A stretch of 64,000 bases of DNA from the NCBI RefSeq assembly GCF_000337455.1, contig NZ_AOIU01000028.1, forward strand, positions 40,980-104,979. The letters are read 5' to 3'. The notes under the pieces were generated by a model. That model was not told the origin of the DNA and did no database searches. It was given only the letters and a program-made list of their open reading frames with translations. This DNA comes from Halosimplex carlsbadense 2-9-1 (GTDB taxonomy: Archaea; Halobacteriota; Halobacteria; Halobacteriales; Haloarculaceae). This document shows positions 52,415 through 60,700 of this stretch, piece after piece. Position numbers and translations under genes: made by a program. Within the stretch, counting starts at the first letter, position 1, and each line of letters starts with the position of its first letter.

Positions 52415-52629
52415 CGTTCACCCCACTGGCGAAGCTCCGCCTGTTCACCGTGGTCCTGGCGTTCACGCCATTCCTGCCACAGTTCTCCTAGGTCCGAAGG
52501 GGAAACATCCCGATCCAACTTCGCGCACCACGTCAAGAATTGGGCGCTCTCGTGCGTGTTCTGACGGTGGTGCTCGTTCTCGTCGGACAGATCGCGGTCG
52601 TCAACAAACTGCCGTCGTCGGGCCGCCAT
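52411..52629 (-). CDS. 72-residue acidic protein of unknown function
   Basis: This small protein has an Arg-rich start (MAARRRQFVDDRDL) and a helical Trp/Glu-rich end (LGELWQEWRERQDH). It has no recognised domain. ATG 52629 is preceded by an in-frame GTG. It overlaps its neighbour genes by one to four bases on both sides, which supports a real coding operon. Confidence 0.68.
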   Translation of the reverse strand: MAARRRQFVDDRDLSDENEHHRQNTHESAQFLTWCAKLDRDVSPSDLGELWQEWRERQDHGEQAELRQWGER

Positions 52630-52829
52630 CACTCATCACCTCCAAGATAGTCTGGGAGATCAGCAGGATCAATTCCATCATACCAGGCCTGAGCTACAGA
52701 CTCAAACGATGCAAATTTCGGCGCGTCAGATAGATATGCGGCGAAACTACCGGGATTCAGTCCTGAGTCGGTACGCTTTCCTTTGGCCCGCTCGTTGATG
52801 TTTTCGGGCCGGCTTTCGGTTCGGGACAT
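52629..52829 (-). CDS. 66-residue protein of unknown function
   Basis: This is the first gene of the leftward three-gene operon. The protein (MSRTESRPENINERAKGK onward) is polar and ends in GIDPADLPDYLGGDE. It has no recognised domain. A GTG at 52883 would add 18 residues with WAGFGAFNG; the ATG is preferred. Confidence 0.6.
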   Translation of the reverse strand: MSRTESRPENINERAKGKRTDSGLNPGSFAAYLSDAPKFASFESVAQAWYDGIDPADLPDYLGGDE

Positions 52830-52883
52830 GAGCTTGGACACTCCATTGAACGCGCCGAAGCCGGCCCAGCATTCATAACCCAC

Positions 52884-53055
52884 CTAATGGGTTTATTGGG
52901 CCTTCAGGCATAGAATCAGATGCACACTGATTCCTTGCCCGGCCCACACCGGGCAGCTTCCATTCACCTTCTAACCGCAGGCTTAATTCACGCGTTCACT
53001 CGTTGCGAGACTGGCGAAGGATTTAATGCTTCCCGGCATTATAGAGCATCATAAG
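52884..53055. other. divergent AT-rich promoter region inside the element
   Basis: This region separates the leftward zinc-ribbon operon from a rightward AT-rich gene. It contains A/T-rich boxes near 52885-52895 (taatgggtttatt) and near 53025-53050, and a short inverted gcccgg-N-ccgggc near 52940-52955. These are plausible promoters or operators for the two directions; I see nothing else. Confidence 0.45.
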
Positions 53056-53826
53056 ATGGTAGACCCGGACCTAATAGAGGGTGAAAGGGGAATTTTGACC
53101 GAGAAGGATAGGAAGTTCCTGTGCGGTGAACTAGATTTGTCGGAATACAATGACCCAGAAAATCAAGAATACCAATTTAGATATCGGATTCGCCAGCGTG
53201 TAAAAAGGGGGATCAAGGATTTCACTCTTCTTCTGGAGGGGTTAGACCGCTCTGAGCGTGAGAAGATATTTGAAGAAGTCTCTAAATCTCATCAAGATGT
53301 GCAGAATCATGCAGATCACTATCAGGAACTACCTGCCGAAGAACTTCAAGCCCCCTCGTTTTTGCTAAACGGGGTACGTGATGCCTTCCAATTTGTCTTC
53401 ACATCGTTAATGGAAGCCACACGAGAGCCGCCAATATCAATGGTTGAAGAAGAACTGAAGTACGCACTTCAAACAGATATCTCCATGTATGGGGACGAAT
53501 TTTTTTACGGAGACGTGAAGGTATCTATAGATGATCTTGATGAATTTACGATAATGTTAGATGCTGCAGCAGAACAGTTGGATGAAGAACTGCTTAGTAA
53601 GCATGAATCGATCGATTTTCAGGACAATACTGTACTTTCTGACTTTGTGGGTTTTATCGAATCAATGCCGGAAATGGCCTTTGACGACGTGATTTCCCTA
53701 ATTATAGCACTACATCACACTGGTCGACTTAGCCATACGGAAGGTGATGAATTAATCAGGAGTGTAACGGAACTTCACGAGAAAGCTTTGAAAGGGGATC
53801 TTTCTAAATCTCTTGGGATTGTGTAA
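53056..53826 (+). CDS. AT-rich orphan gene, helical soluble protein of unknown function
   Basis: This protein of about 256 residues is encoded by the most A/T-rich stretch in the window. Its N-terminus has a pattern I have seen in other haloarchaeal accessory proteins, with ILTEKDRKFLCGE and YRIRQRVKRGIKDFTLLLEGL (residues of about 14-65), then a long helical region. No catalytic motif is visible. Its composition points to a recent foreign origin, different even from the rest of the element. I prefer ATG 53056 (MVDPDLIEGERG); an upstream ATG at 53026 adds ten residues. Confidence 0.7.
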   Translation: MVDPDLIEGERGILTEKDRKFLCGELDLSEYNDPENQEYQFRYRIRQRVKRGIKDFTLLLEGLDRSEREKIFEEVSKSHQDVQNHADHYQELPAEELQAPSFLLNGVRDAFQFVFTSLMEATREPPISMVEEELKYALQTDISMYGDEFFYGDVKVSIDDLDEFTIMLDAAAEQLDEELLSKHESIDFQDNTVLSDFVGFIESMPEMAFDDVISLIIALHHTGRLSHTEGDELIRSVTELHEKALKGDLSKSLGIV

Positions 53827-53881
53827 ATAATATCTTACCCCACCTCGTGGCTTTTTGGGATTATCGCCCCAGTATTTGCAT

Positions 53882-54010
53882 ATGGAACGTATTGAAGCAA
53901 TGGTCCCACCGCCGCTTAATGATGGGATTGAAGAATACCGTGAAAATCAAGGTTTTGAAAATAAATCACAGGCGATTCGCGCATTGCTTCGGAAGGGGCT
54001 GGAACAATGA
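53882..54010 (+). CDS. 42-residue ribbon-helix-helix protein
   Basis: This short gene encodes a CopG/Arc-type protein: a beta strand (RIEAMVPPPLNDGIEEY) followed by two helices (GFENKSQAIRALLRKGL). Such proteins bind DNA as dimers and usually repress their own operon. It overlaps the next gene by four bases (ATGA), so it is the first gene of the rightward operon. It is a good candidate for the operon's repressor. Confidence 0.75.
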   Translation: MERIEAMVPPPLNDGIEEYRENQGFENKSQAIRALLRKGLEQ

Positions 54011-54213
54011 GTAGAGAGCGGACAGGGCTGCTGAATGTCCAACTCCGCAAGGAACCGGACAAAGAAGCGTGGCAGGAGGCAGAGAAGGCAGTAGCACAGA
54101 TTTTCGGGGTTGACGTAGAAGACTTGTCGAGGCGCGAGGTCGCCAGAGAGCTTGCTGAAGGATATATTGGACGGGACGCTTGTGGTCGTTGGCGAGGTGA
54201 GAACGATGATTGA
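54007..54213 (+). CDS. 68-residue protein of unknown function
   Basis: The protein has a strand-like start (MSRERTGLLNVQLRK) and two helices (AWQEAEKAVAQIFG and LSRREVARELAEGY). The arrangement suggests a small nucleic-acid-binding or RHH-like partner, but this is inference. It overlaps both neighbours (four bases upstream, eight downstream). Confidence 0.62.
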   Translation: MSRERTGLLNVQLRKEPDKEAWQEAEKAVAQIFGVDVEDLSRREVARELAEGYIGRDACGRWRGENDD

Positions 54214-54505
54214 TCTTCTCAATCGCACCCGAGACGGCTACCGGACCCAAGCGGCTTTCACGACAAGCGACGGCGGGCGCGCGGAGGCAGGCGACGTGAT
54301 CCCCGGCGAACTGCAATCGTGGGGCCAGTCAGAGGCAACTCGCGAATGGGTGCTGGATAAATTCGCAGAAACTGGTGATTGGCCCGCTGCTGATAGTGGC
54401 CGAACGGGAGAACGGCTTGCGTTCGTGCCTGGCGAGGTTGTGGGCGAATCGCGCGAGAAAGTGCTTGAGGTGCCGCGGCCGAAGGGTCCGAAGGTGAAAT
54501 TCTGA
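54206..54505 (+). CDS. 99-residue protein of unknown function
   Basis: This protein begins MIDLLNRTRDGYRTQAAF and ends in a basic, Pro-rich tail (RPKGPKVKF). The middle has WSxxE-like helices (REWVLDKFAETGDW). No domain is recognised. It overlaps the previous gene by eight bases and shares one base with the next (TGATG), which shows translational coupling. Confidence 0.62.
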   Translation: MIDLLNRTRDGYRTQAAFTTSDGGRAEAGDVIPGELQSWGQSEATREWVLDKFAETGDWPAADSGRTGERLAFVPGEVVGESREKVLEVPRPKGPKVKF

Positions 54506-55053
54506 TGTTCGGAAAAGACGACGAACGGGAAGAGGCGCGCAAAGAGCGAAAAAAGAACCGCGAGTACCAGCTGCACGGGTCGAATCTCGGCGGGAACGTC
54601 GGTGACGATCAGAACAAGGCGGAGATTCTGAGTCAACTAAGCGAGATTTCCGACCTTCCGATTGGCGAAGAAGATCCGGTGATGGGACAGCTCGTCTCGC
54701 AACTGGCGAGCACCGCGAATCTGTCCGAAGAAGACGTACGTAGCAAAGAATGGGTCTTTGAGTACCTGCGTCTCATCAACGAGGCCCAGTATCCACCGTC
54801 CTACGGTATCACAGGCGCTCGTAGAGCGTGGGTGTATGACGATGCATCTCAGCACAAGGAGGCTCTTGTCCCGGAAGACGATGCAACGCTAGAGAGCTTC
54901 ACAGATAACGCGAAACGGGCGCTAACGCGCTCGGAAGATGCGAAAGTCATTGAAGAATCGACCCGTTCCGTCAGTGAATCCGTCGTTCGGGACGAATCGC
55001 AGGATGAAAATGGTGGTTCAAGTGGCTTGCTCGGCCGAATGGGGCTTCGATAG
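54505..55053 (+). CDS. 182-residue protein of unknown function
   Basis: The N-terminus is highly charged (MFGKDDEREEARKERKKNRE) and helical, the middle has segments such as LSQLSEISDLPIGEEDP, and the tail is Ser/Glu-rich. No recognised domain or membrane segment is present. It lies in the middle of the operon that ends with the P-loop NTPase, three bases from the next gene. Its charged coiled N-terminus might suit a scaffold or adaptor. Confidence 0.66.
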   Translation: MFGKDDEREEARKERKKNREYQLHGSNLGGNVGDDQNKAEILSQLSEISDLPIGEEDPVMGQLVSQLASTANLSEEDVRSKEWVFEYLRLINEAQYPPSYGITGARRAWVYDDASQHKEALVPEDDATLESFTDNAKRALTRSEDAKVIEESTRSVSESVVRDESQDENGGSSGLLGRMGLR

Positions 55054-55056
55054 ACC

Positions 55057-55686
55057 ATGAGCATAGACAATCCCGATCAAGAGATTGAGGTAGAAGACGA
55101 AGAAGGGTATGTTGACCGCCAGCGAAAGCAGGATATTATTGAGAGCCGCAGGAAGGTGATTCAGGTTCAAGAGCGCGTGTTTTCAGCAGCGGCACGCGGC
55201 GAAATGAAACAAGAATATGCCTGTCGGATGTGGCACGAATCGATCCGCGTGTATCTCTTGTCCATTGAGCCGCTTCTACGCGATTTCGACCTACCGAACG
55301 CGGAAGAGGCATATCTGCATACCAAACTCGGAGAAGTGACGCTATCACCGCCACCGGAACTACAGTCGGAGCCGGAGAGCGGCAAAGAAATCGCGGAACG
55401 TGGCTTTAAGCTCCTATCTGACCCGATTTCTCCGGAGAAAGAACCAATCCACGGCCTGAAAGAAATCATAGAAAACGACGGCTACAGTCAGTCGTGGAAG
55501 GTCCGAATTAACCAAATCAAAGGGCTACAGGCAAAGCGCCAGGGACCACACACAGAGACGGTCACGGCCGAAGAGCATATGCCGAAAATGGCCTTGATGA
55601 ACGCGGTTCGTGAGGCCGATCAATTCCTCCAAGAGGCGAATGTCGGTCTGGCGCTTGGCACTGGCGACCCGCACGGAGTGACATAG
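55057..55686 (+). CDS. 209-residue protein of unknown function
   Basis: This acidic protein is mainly helical (IIESRRKVIQVQERVFSAA and MWHESIRVYLLSIEPLLRDF) with a Pro-rich centre (LSPPPELQSEPESG). No membrane segment or catalytic motif is visible. It precedes the P-loop NTPase gene by two bases, so the two products are likely made together. A partner role to the NTPase is plausible. Confidence 0.66.
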   Translation: MSIDNPDQEIEVEDEEGYVDRQRKQDIIESRRKVIQVQERVFSAAARGEMKQEYACRMWHESIRVYLLSIEPLLRDFDLPNAEEAYLHTKLGEVTLSPPPELQSEPESGKEIAERGFKLLSDPISPEKEPIHGLKEIIENDGYSQSWKVRINQIKGLQAKRQGPHTETVTAEEHMPKMALMNAVREADQFLQEANVGLALGTGDPHGVT

Positions 55687-55688
55687 CC

Positions 55689-56492
55689 ATGTCTGTTGAG
55701 GCACCGAAGCGGTTCTTCCGAGAGTCTGACCACCCGCTGGCGGAGATGTATCGGAAGCGAGTCGAACAGGACCGGGACCTTGTGATCCTGATTACCGACA
55801 GCAGCAACGACAGAGGCACGGGCAAGACGACGGAGGCCCTTCGGCTGGCCCACGGTATGGATCGCACTGACGACGGTGTGACGCCTGAGAAAGTGGCTCT
55901 GAATCCCCACCCACTGATACAGGCATACACCGAAGAGCCGCGCGGGTCGTCGCTCGTGCTGGACGAATCCGAGGTGGGGATTGACAAGTACAAGGCTGGG
56001 TCTGCTGTCAACCGTGCGATCCGTGAGTTGGTTTCAACCGGACGGATCGAAGAGAAATACCTTGTGCTCAACGCACCAGCGGACCACCTCGTTGACCAGG
56101 ACCTAAAGACGCTTGTTGACGTGTGGGTGCTCGTTGAACGCCGTGGCTTTGCGAACGTCTATCGCATGGACTGGAACCCACACCAGGGCCACGAACTGAC
56201 GCACAACATGGGTACGCTTACGTGGGACCCGATCCCGAATGGGTCGGATCTGCACAGTGTCTATCAGCACCTCACGGAGAAGAAAGAGGCACGCTTGCGT
56301 GGTGAAGAGGGCGACGACTTTGTGAAACGCTCCGAGGCACAGGATATGGTTGAACAGGCACAGAAAGAAGCGGAGAAGGGCAAGCGCAACCAACTCATCA
56401 GGGCGATGGTGGAAAATGGATTGACACAGACACAGACGGCTGATATTGTCGGGTTGGACCAAACCACTGTGTCGAAAATCGTCAATTCATAA
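55689..56492 (+). CDS. P-loop NTPase with C-terminal helix-turn-helix
   Basis: This 267-residue ATPase has the Walker A-like loop NDRGTGKT at residues 40-47 and the Walker B strand SSLVLDES at about 87-94. The region RELVSTGRIEEKYLVLNAPADHLVD and VDVWVLVERRG resemble FtsK/HerA or Zot-type motor proteins. The C-terminal HTH (LTQTQTADIVGLDQTTVSKIV) is unusual and could bind element DNA. By architecture it might move or package DNA, but no virus protein nearby supports this. It ends the rightward operon. Confidence 0.78.
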   Translation: MSVEAPKRFFRESDHPLAEMYRKRVEQDRDLVILITDSSNDRGTGKTTEALRLAHGMDRTDDGVTPEKVALNPHPLIQAYTEEPRGSSLVLDESEVGIDKYKAGSAVNRAIRELVSTGRIEEKYLVLNAPADHLVDQDLKTLVDVWVLVERRGFANVYRMDWNPHQGHELTHNMGTLTWDPIPNGSDLHSVYQHLTEKKEARLRGEEGDDFVKRSEAQDMVEQAQKEAEKGKRNQLIRAMVENGLTQTQTADIVGLDQTTVSKIVNS

Positions 56493-56694
56493 TCTCGGTC
56501 TATCCTGCCCGCCAAAAATCGCAAGAGGGCGGGGCGACGATGCACTACGCGGAATACTATGAATGCAGGCACCCCGGTTATACTATACGCGCATAGAGTC
56601 TGGCCCCTCCCCAGTTCAACCCTGCCACGTGCGGACAATGCTTCGGACAGTCTAACCCTGCACTTTGACAATCACGCTCTGCATTGTCCGAGGT
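56493..56694. other. non-coding region with a perfect inverted repeat
   Basis: This 202-base gap lies between the NTPase gene and a zinc-ribbon gene. The arms cggacaatgc (56632-56641) and gcattgtccg (56681-56690) are perfect inverted repeats, the second ending four bases before the zinc-ribbon start. A related ggacaatt occurs at 56958-56965. The rest shows no coding frame. Confidence 0.6.
56632..56690. promoter_or_regulatory. operator-like inverted repeat
   Basis: Ten-base perfect arms with a 39-base spacer flank the likely promoter of the zinc-ribbon gene. I infer a binding site for a dimeric regulator, perhaps the element's RHH or HTH protein. Confidence 0.5.
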
Positions 56695-56886
56695 ATGTCT
56701 GAGAAGCCACCGACTGCCGACAAATACGACTGCAAACTAACGGGGTGGGCACAGTGCCCGGAGTGTGGATCGGAGATGGTACAGATGCATATCGGTGATG
56801 AAGCGGTCGGCTACAGTGGGAACGCACAGCGGATGAACTGGTTTGAATGTCTCGACTGTGGCGCGGATTCGTGGCCCGACGACTAA
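56695..56886 (+). CDS. 63-residue zinc-ribbon protein
   Basis: The protein has knuckles CPECG (near residue 20) and CLDCG (near 54) in a zinc ribbon with an aromatic, acidic tail (DSWPDD). It is a single-gene unit behind an inverted repeat, consistent with autoregulation. Function is unknown. It converges with the leftward operon, about 170 bases apart. Confidence 0.7.
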   Translation: MSEKPPTADKYDCKLTGWAQCPECGSEMVQMHIGDEAVGYSGNAQRMNWFECLDCGADSWPDD

Positions 56887-57054
56887 CCCGCTGCAGGGGG
56901 ACCAACACACGCCCGTACTGTTCTATCGGACTATGCGTGACAGTCCCCGGATTAGGACAATTCGGCTGATACGGTACCAGATGGGTAGCTAGAAGGCCAT
57001 TCTGCCCGGTCGAACCGTGGGGGTTAGAGTCGAGAAACCACCTTGCAGATATGC

Positions 57055-57294
57055 CTACTCGTTGCCCGCGGCTTGCTCAATTTGCTCAGACACCGCGGCC
57101 GCTCTTTCCGGGCTTCCCAACAACGTATCCCCTGCCGTTTTCACTTTGTCGCTCAGGTCGTAGTGTTTCAGTATCCGCTTGGCATCGTCTCTCGAAATTC
57201 GCGCCGTCCGTGTGAACTCTAGCATGGTATCACTTTCTTTGGCGTACTGTTCGACTAACTCGCGGTCCAAGTGGTAGGGCAGATCCAGAGTCAT
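57055..57294 (-). CDS. 79-residue HTH-like protein
   Basis: The region EFTRTARISRDDAKRILKHYDL could be a helix-turn-helix of the kind seen in small regulators, and the N-terminal part (LPYHLDRELVEQYAKESDTM) is a helix-rich arm. It is the last gene of the leftward operon that starts with the giant low-complexity gene, two bases after its predecessor. Role unknown. Confidence 0.6.
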   Translation of the reverse strand: MTLDLPYHLDRELVEQYAKESDTMLEFTRTARISRDDAKRILKHYDLSDKVKTAGDTLLGSPERAAAVSEQIEQAAGNE

Positions 57295-57296
57295 GG

Positions 57297-57527
57297 CTAT
57301 CCTCGCAGTGGCTGTTTCGTATCGCAGTGGCTACACCCGACGAATCCTTTTGTCCAATACGCGCGCTCGGAACAGTTCGGACACTCAATCACAGCGTGCT
57401 CTCTCATGATCTTCTCGCCGTCCTCCTCGACCACTGCCCAAGCTGTGCGGTCCCACTGTGCCGGTGGGTCACGGTGCAAGCGTTCGATCCTATCCACCTT
57501 TCCAGAAACGGGTAGCGCGCGCTTCAT
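57297..57527 (-). CDS. 76-residue zinc-ribbon protein
   Basis: This protein has CPNC (near residue 49) and CSHC (near 65) and a basic start (MKRALPVSGKVDRIERLHRD). The zinc ribbon may bind nucleic acid. It overlaps the preceding membrane-protein gene by four bases, which shows operon coupling. Confidence 0.68.
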   Translation of the reverse strand: MKRALPVSGKVDRIERLHRDPPAQWDRTAWAVVEEDGEKIMREHAVIECPNCSERAYWTKGFVGCSHCDTKQPLRG

Positions 57528-57727
57528 GCAGGCTCACCCGTCTCTCGATACATCTTGACGCCCGCATACAGAGACGCTGGTAGTCCGGCGAACAGTACCA
57601 CAAACGCCAGCATATCCGGCAACAGCAGCGGTGAAACATCAACCACTTCAACGACCACAACGGCTACGAGAGTCAGCACTATACCCGCGACAGTTGCCCC
57701 GCCGGCCTTGAGCACCCTCAGAACCAT
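57524..57727 (-). CDS. 67-residue two-helix membrane protein
   Basis: Two predicted membrane helices (GATVAGIVLTLVAVVVVEVV and MLAFVVLFAGLPASLYAGV) are joined by a short loop with SPLLLPD. It overlaps the end of the giant low-complexity gene by ten bases, so the two products are made together. It might anchor the giant protein to the membrane or be an envelope protein; both are inference. Confidence 0.68.
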   Translation of the reverse strand: MVLRVLKAGGATVAGIVLTLVAVVVVEVVDVSPLLLPDMLAFVVLFAGLPASLYAGVKMYRETGEPA

Positions 57728-60700
57728 GGTTCTCCCGTGCCGTCGCTGTCCATATCAAGGCCAGGGATGGACGACCCGCCGCTCTCGCCCGTATCCGTTT
57801 CCAAGATACCGCCCGTGAGTGGGTTTCGGAACGACGTAAAGAACGGGTCTTCAGTCCCCGCAAGCCGTCGCTCTCGCTTCTTTTCGTCCTTGTCGTCGGT
57901 GTCAAGCTCGGGCAACTCTCGCGGCGTGTTCGGTGGCGTGTCCGGCGGCGTGAACGGTCCGCCCGGTGGCGTGCTCGGGATACCGGGCGGCGTCCCTGGT
58001 GAGTATGGTGGCGTGCCGGGGCTGTAGGGCGGCGTTCCGGGATCGGACGGTGGCCCTGGGTCGCTTGGCGGCGTGGGCTGGCCGGGGTCACTCGGCGGAA
58101 TTGGGTCACTCGGATCACTCGGTGGGGTTGGGTCGGACGGGTCGCTCGGTGTGACACTCCCGCCAGAGCCGCCAAACGGCCCGCTAGACCCACCGCTCGG
58201 GATCGGACTCGGCCCGGTCGACGGGCCACCCGACCCGCCACTCGTCGGGCCGGTGCCACTGCCGCCGTCACTGCCAGGAAGCGTCCCGCCCGACCCACCG
58301 ACCGGACTGGTCGGTTCCGTCTCACTCACGCTGCTGTCACTGCCGTCTGACGGGCCTGTGGGAACACTCAGCGGTCCGCCGCCGTCGTAGGGACTCGTCG
58401 GGCTTGTCGGTGGACTCGTCGGCTCTGTGCGGCCGGTGGGACTCGTCACGTCGTCGGTCCCTGTCGCCCCGCCGGTCGGACTCGTCGGAACGAAGGGGAA
58501 CGGTCGATCCGTACCGGGTCGATACGTTCCGCTCAATTCATCCAGCGTCCCGGTGAACGCCGGACCGGGGCCACTGCCGGGTACTTCCGCCTGCCCGCGG
58601 TTGTCGAACCCGAACCGAGTGGGTTGGTCTGGCGCGTCGGGCGTATCGGGTACGACACCACGGAGCGGGACACGTCTACCGCCAACCTCGGTGTAGAAGT
58701 CCGACCCGATCCCAAGTCGGCGGGCCGCGTTCCGGATCGGGCCGCCGCCAACGTCGCGGAACTCAGCACCGGGCGGAATCACGGCTTCAATCTCGCCTGG
58801 GGCCACCTCACCGGACGGCTTGGTGACGGCCGTCGTATCGCCGCCACGGTCGATCATTTCCTCGTTAAATCCGTCTAGCGTGTCCGCGTCGGGGCTGTCA
58901 ACGTCCGTGCGAACGAACAGGCCGGTGGGTTGGCTCCCAAAGTCCGGCAGGCCGGGGCGAAGGCTGAATCCGGCACTCCGGCCTTCAACGCCAAGGAAAT
59001 TCGGGCTAACGTCGGGGCCGACGAAACTACCGGGCGTCTCATAGTCGAACTCTTCGAGGCTCTCACCGGGTGCGGACTGGAAGCCTTGACCGCCCCGACC
59101 ACGCCCCGGCCCTTCGGGTTCAACGTCGAGTGTCTTGGTGAGAACGGTTCCGTCGTCGTCAAAGAGATCCTGAATCTCTTGGGGCTGTTGTGCCTGCTGG
59201 CGGACGGCTTCGGCAGGGTCAGACTCGTATAGGTCGGGATTCTCCGCGCCGGGGAACCGTTGGCCTTCAGTCCCGCCGCTTTCGTAGTAGCGCGCTACTT
59301 CATCTTGGGTCAGCTCATCAAGTGGGACCTTATCACCGCCAAGGGTACGGATACGATCCCGGAAGATCCGACCGAAGCGCCCCGCTGCCGCGCCAGTCCC
59401 AGCGGATATGGCTGCCGCGCCAGCCACACCCGCCGTACTCTCGACAGGTTCGCTTCGGAAGCTACGGATCGTTTCCTGGCCGGTGATAACGCCGAGTCGC
59501 CCGACCGCCTCGCCCACCTCTAGCGGCCCCTCTTGTACTGCCTCAACAGGCGTGTTCGTGAGTAGTTCAAGCCCCGTATCTGCGAGTGCGGGCGACTGAA
59601 CGCCCGTCGCTACGGCCTCAAGGCCGGTCGAAGCGAACCCCTGTAGCGCCTTCTCGGGGATCTTGGAACCGGCCACAGTGATAGGTTCGTTCTCATCGAA
59701 CGTGTCCGCAAAGTCGGAAACGTCACCCGCTGCCGACCGAAAGCCCTGCTCCGAGAGGTTGACCGGCCCGACTTGTCCCGGCAGTAGTCCTTCGGACGAT
59801 CCGGGTCGTTCCGAGAGAAGCCCGCCACGGGTCAAGTCGTCGGTGATCTCTTTGTTAAAGTCAATCTGATTCTCGCCGCCCGGTTTCGTCGCTTCTACGA
59901 TGTCCTCGCCGCTGAATCCTGGCTGTTTGGCCGCCGTCTCTTGGCCGAAAGTCTGAATCTCTTGCTGTCCAAAGAGCGTGTTCCCAACACCCTCTAGGAA
60001 CCCCTGATTGTTCTGCTGCTGGTTCAACTCGCCAACTTCTAGCTCGTCAACCCCAACATCCTCCGGCGCACGGGCCTGCATTTTCTCACGCTGTTGGGCG
60101 GTGCGAATGCCGGAGAGCGCGCCGATAACTTGCTCGTTGTACTCTGGAAGCGTGTTCTGTCGGAAGTTCTCTCGGGCTTCCTGCCGCGCGACTATCTTTT
60201 CGCGCTGCATGGCCGTCCGCTGTTGGGACAGGTCCGTGATAACGCGCTCTGCAAACTCTTGGCTTTGGCGTGCTTCGGCCCTAGCCTGCTGTTTTTCCTG
60301 CTGCTGGGCCGTGCGTTGGCCGGACAACTCCCGGATAATGGCTTCATTCCGTTCCTGAATCGGGTCGACCGGACCCTCAGGTGCCTCCGGTGGTTCGGCC
60401 ATTTCCTCTGTCGTCTCTTGAGGCGCTGCTTGTGGGCCGTCTGGTTCCGCTGTAAACCCACCGCCAGCCGAACCAGTCTCTTGGCCCGCGGGCGGCGTCT
60501 CGACCGGCTCTTGGCTCTCGTCGGGCGTCGGCATATCGTCGGGCGGACTGTCCTGCACAGGATCGGGCATATCGTCGGGGGGCTGTGGGTCAACGTCCGG
60601 GCTTGGTGTGAAGCCACCACCCGCACTGCCGCCCGAACCGACTGGTTCGGACGTACCCGTATCGCTGCTACCGCCTGAACTACTGCCGCCGGACGGCGGA

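Noticed and set aside
51835..52491. Several short frames on both strands across the origin candidate.
   Set aside because: They consist of repeated residues (HTHTRAN-type) dictated by the tgtg/gcgc DNA and overlap each other; no start signals or domains support them.
53056..53826. Calling the AT-rich gene a toxin or abortive-infection gene.
   Set aside because: No catalytic motif, antitoxin partner or domain was visible; composition alone does not define function.
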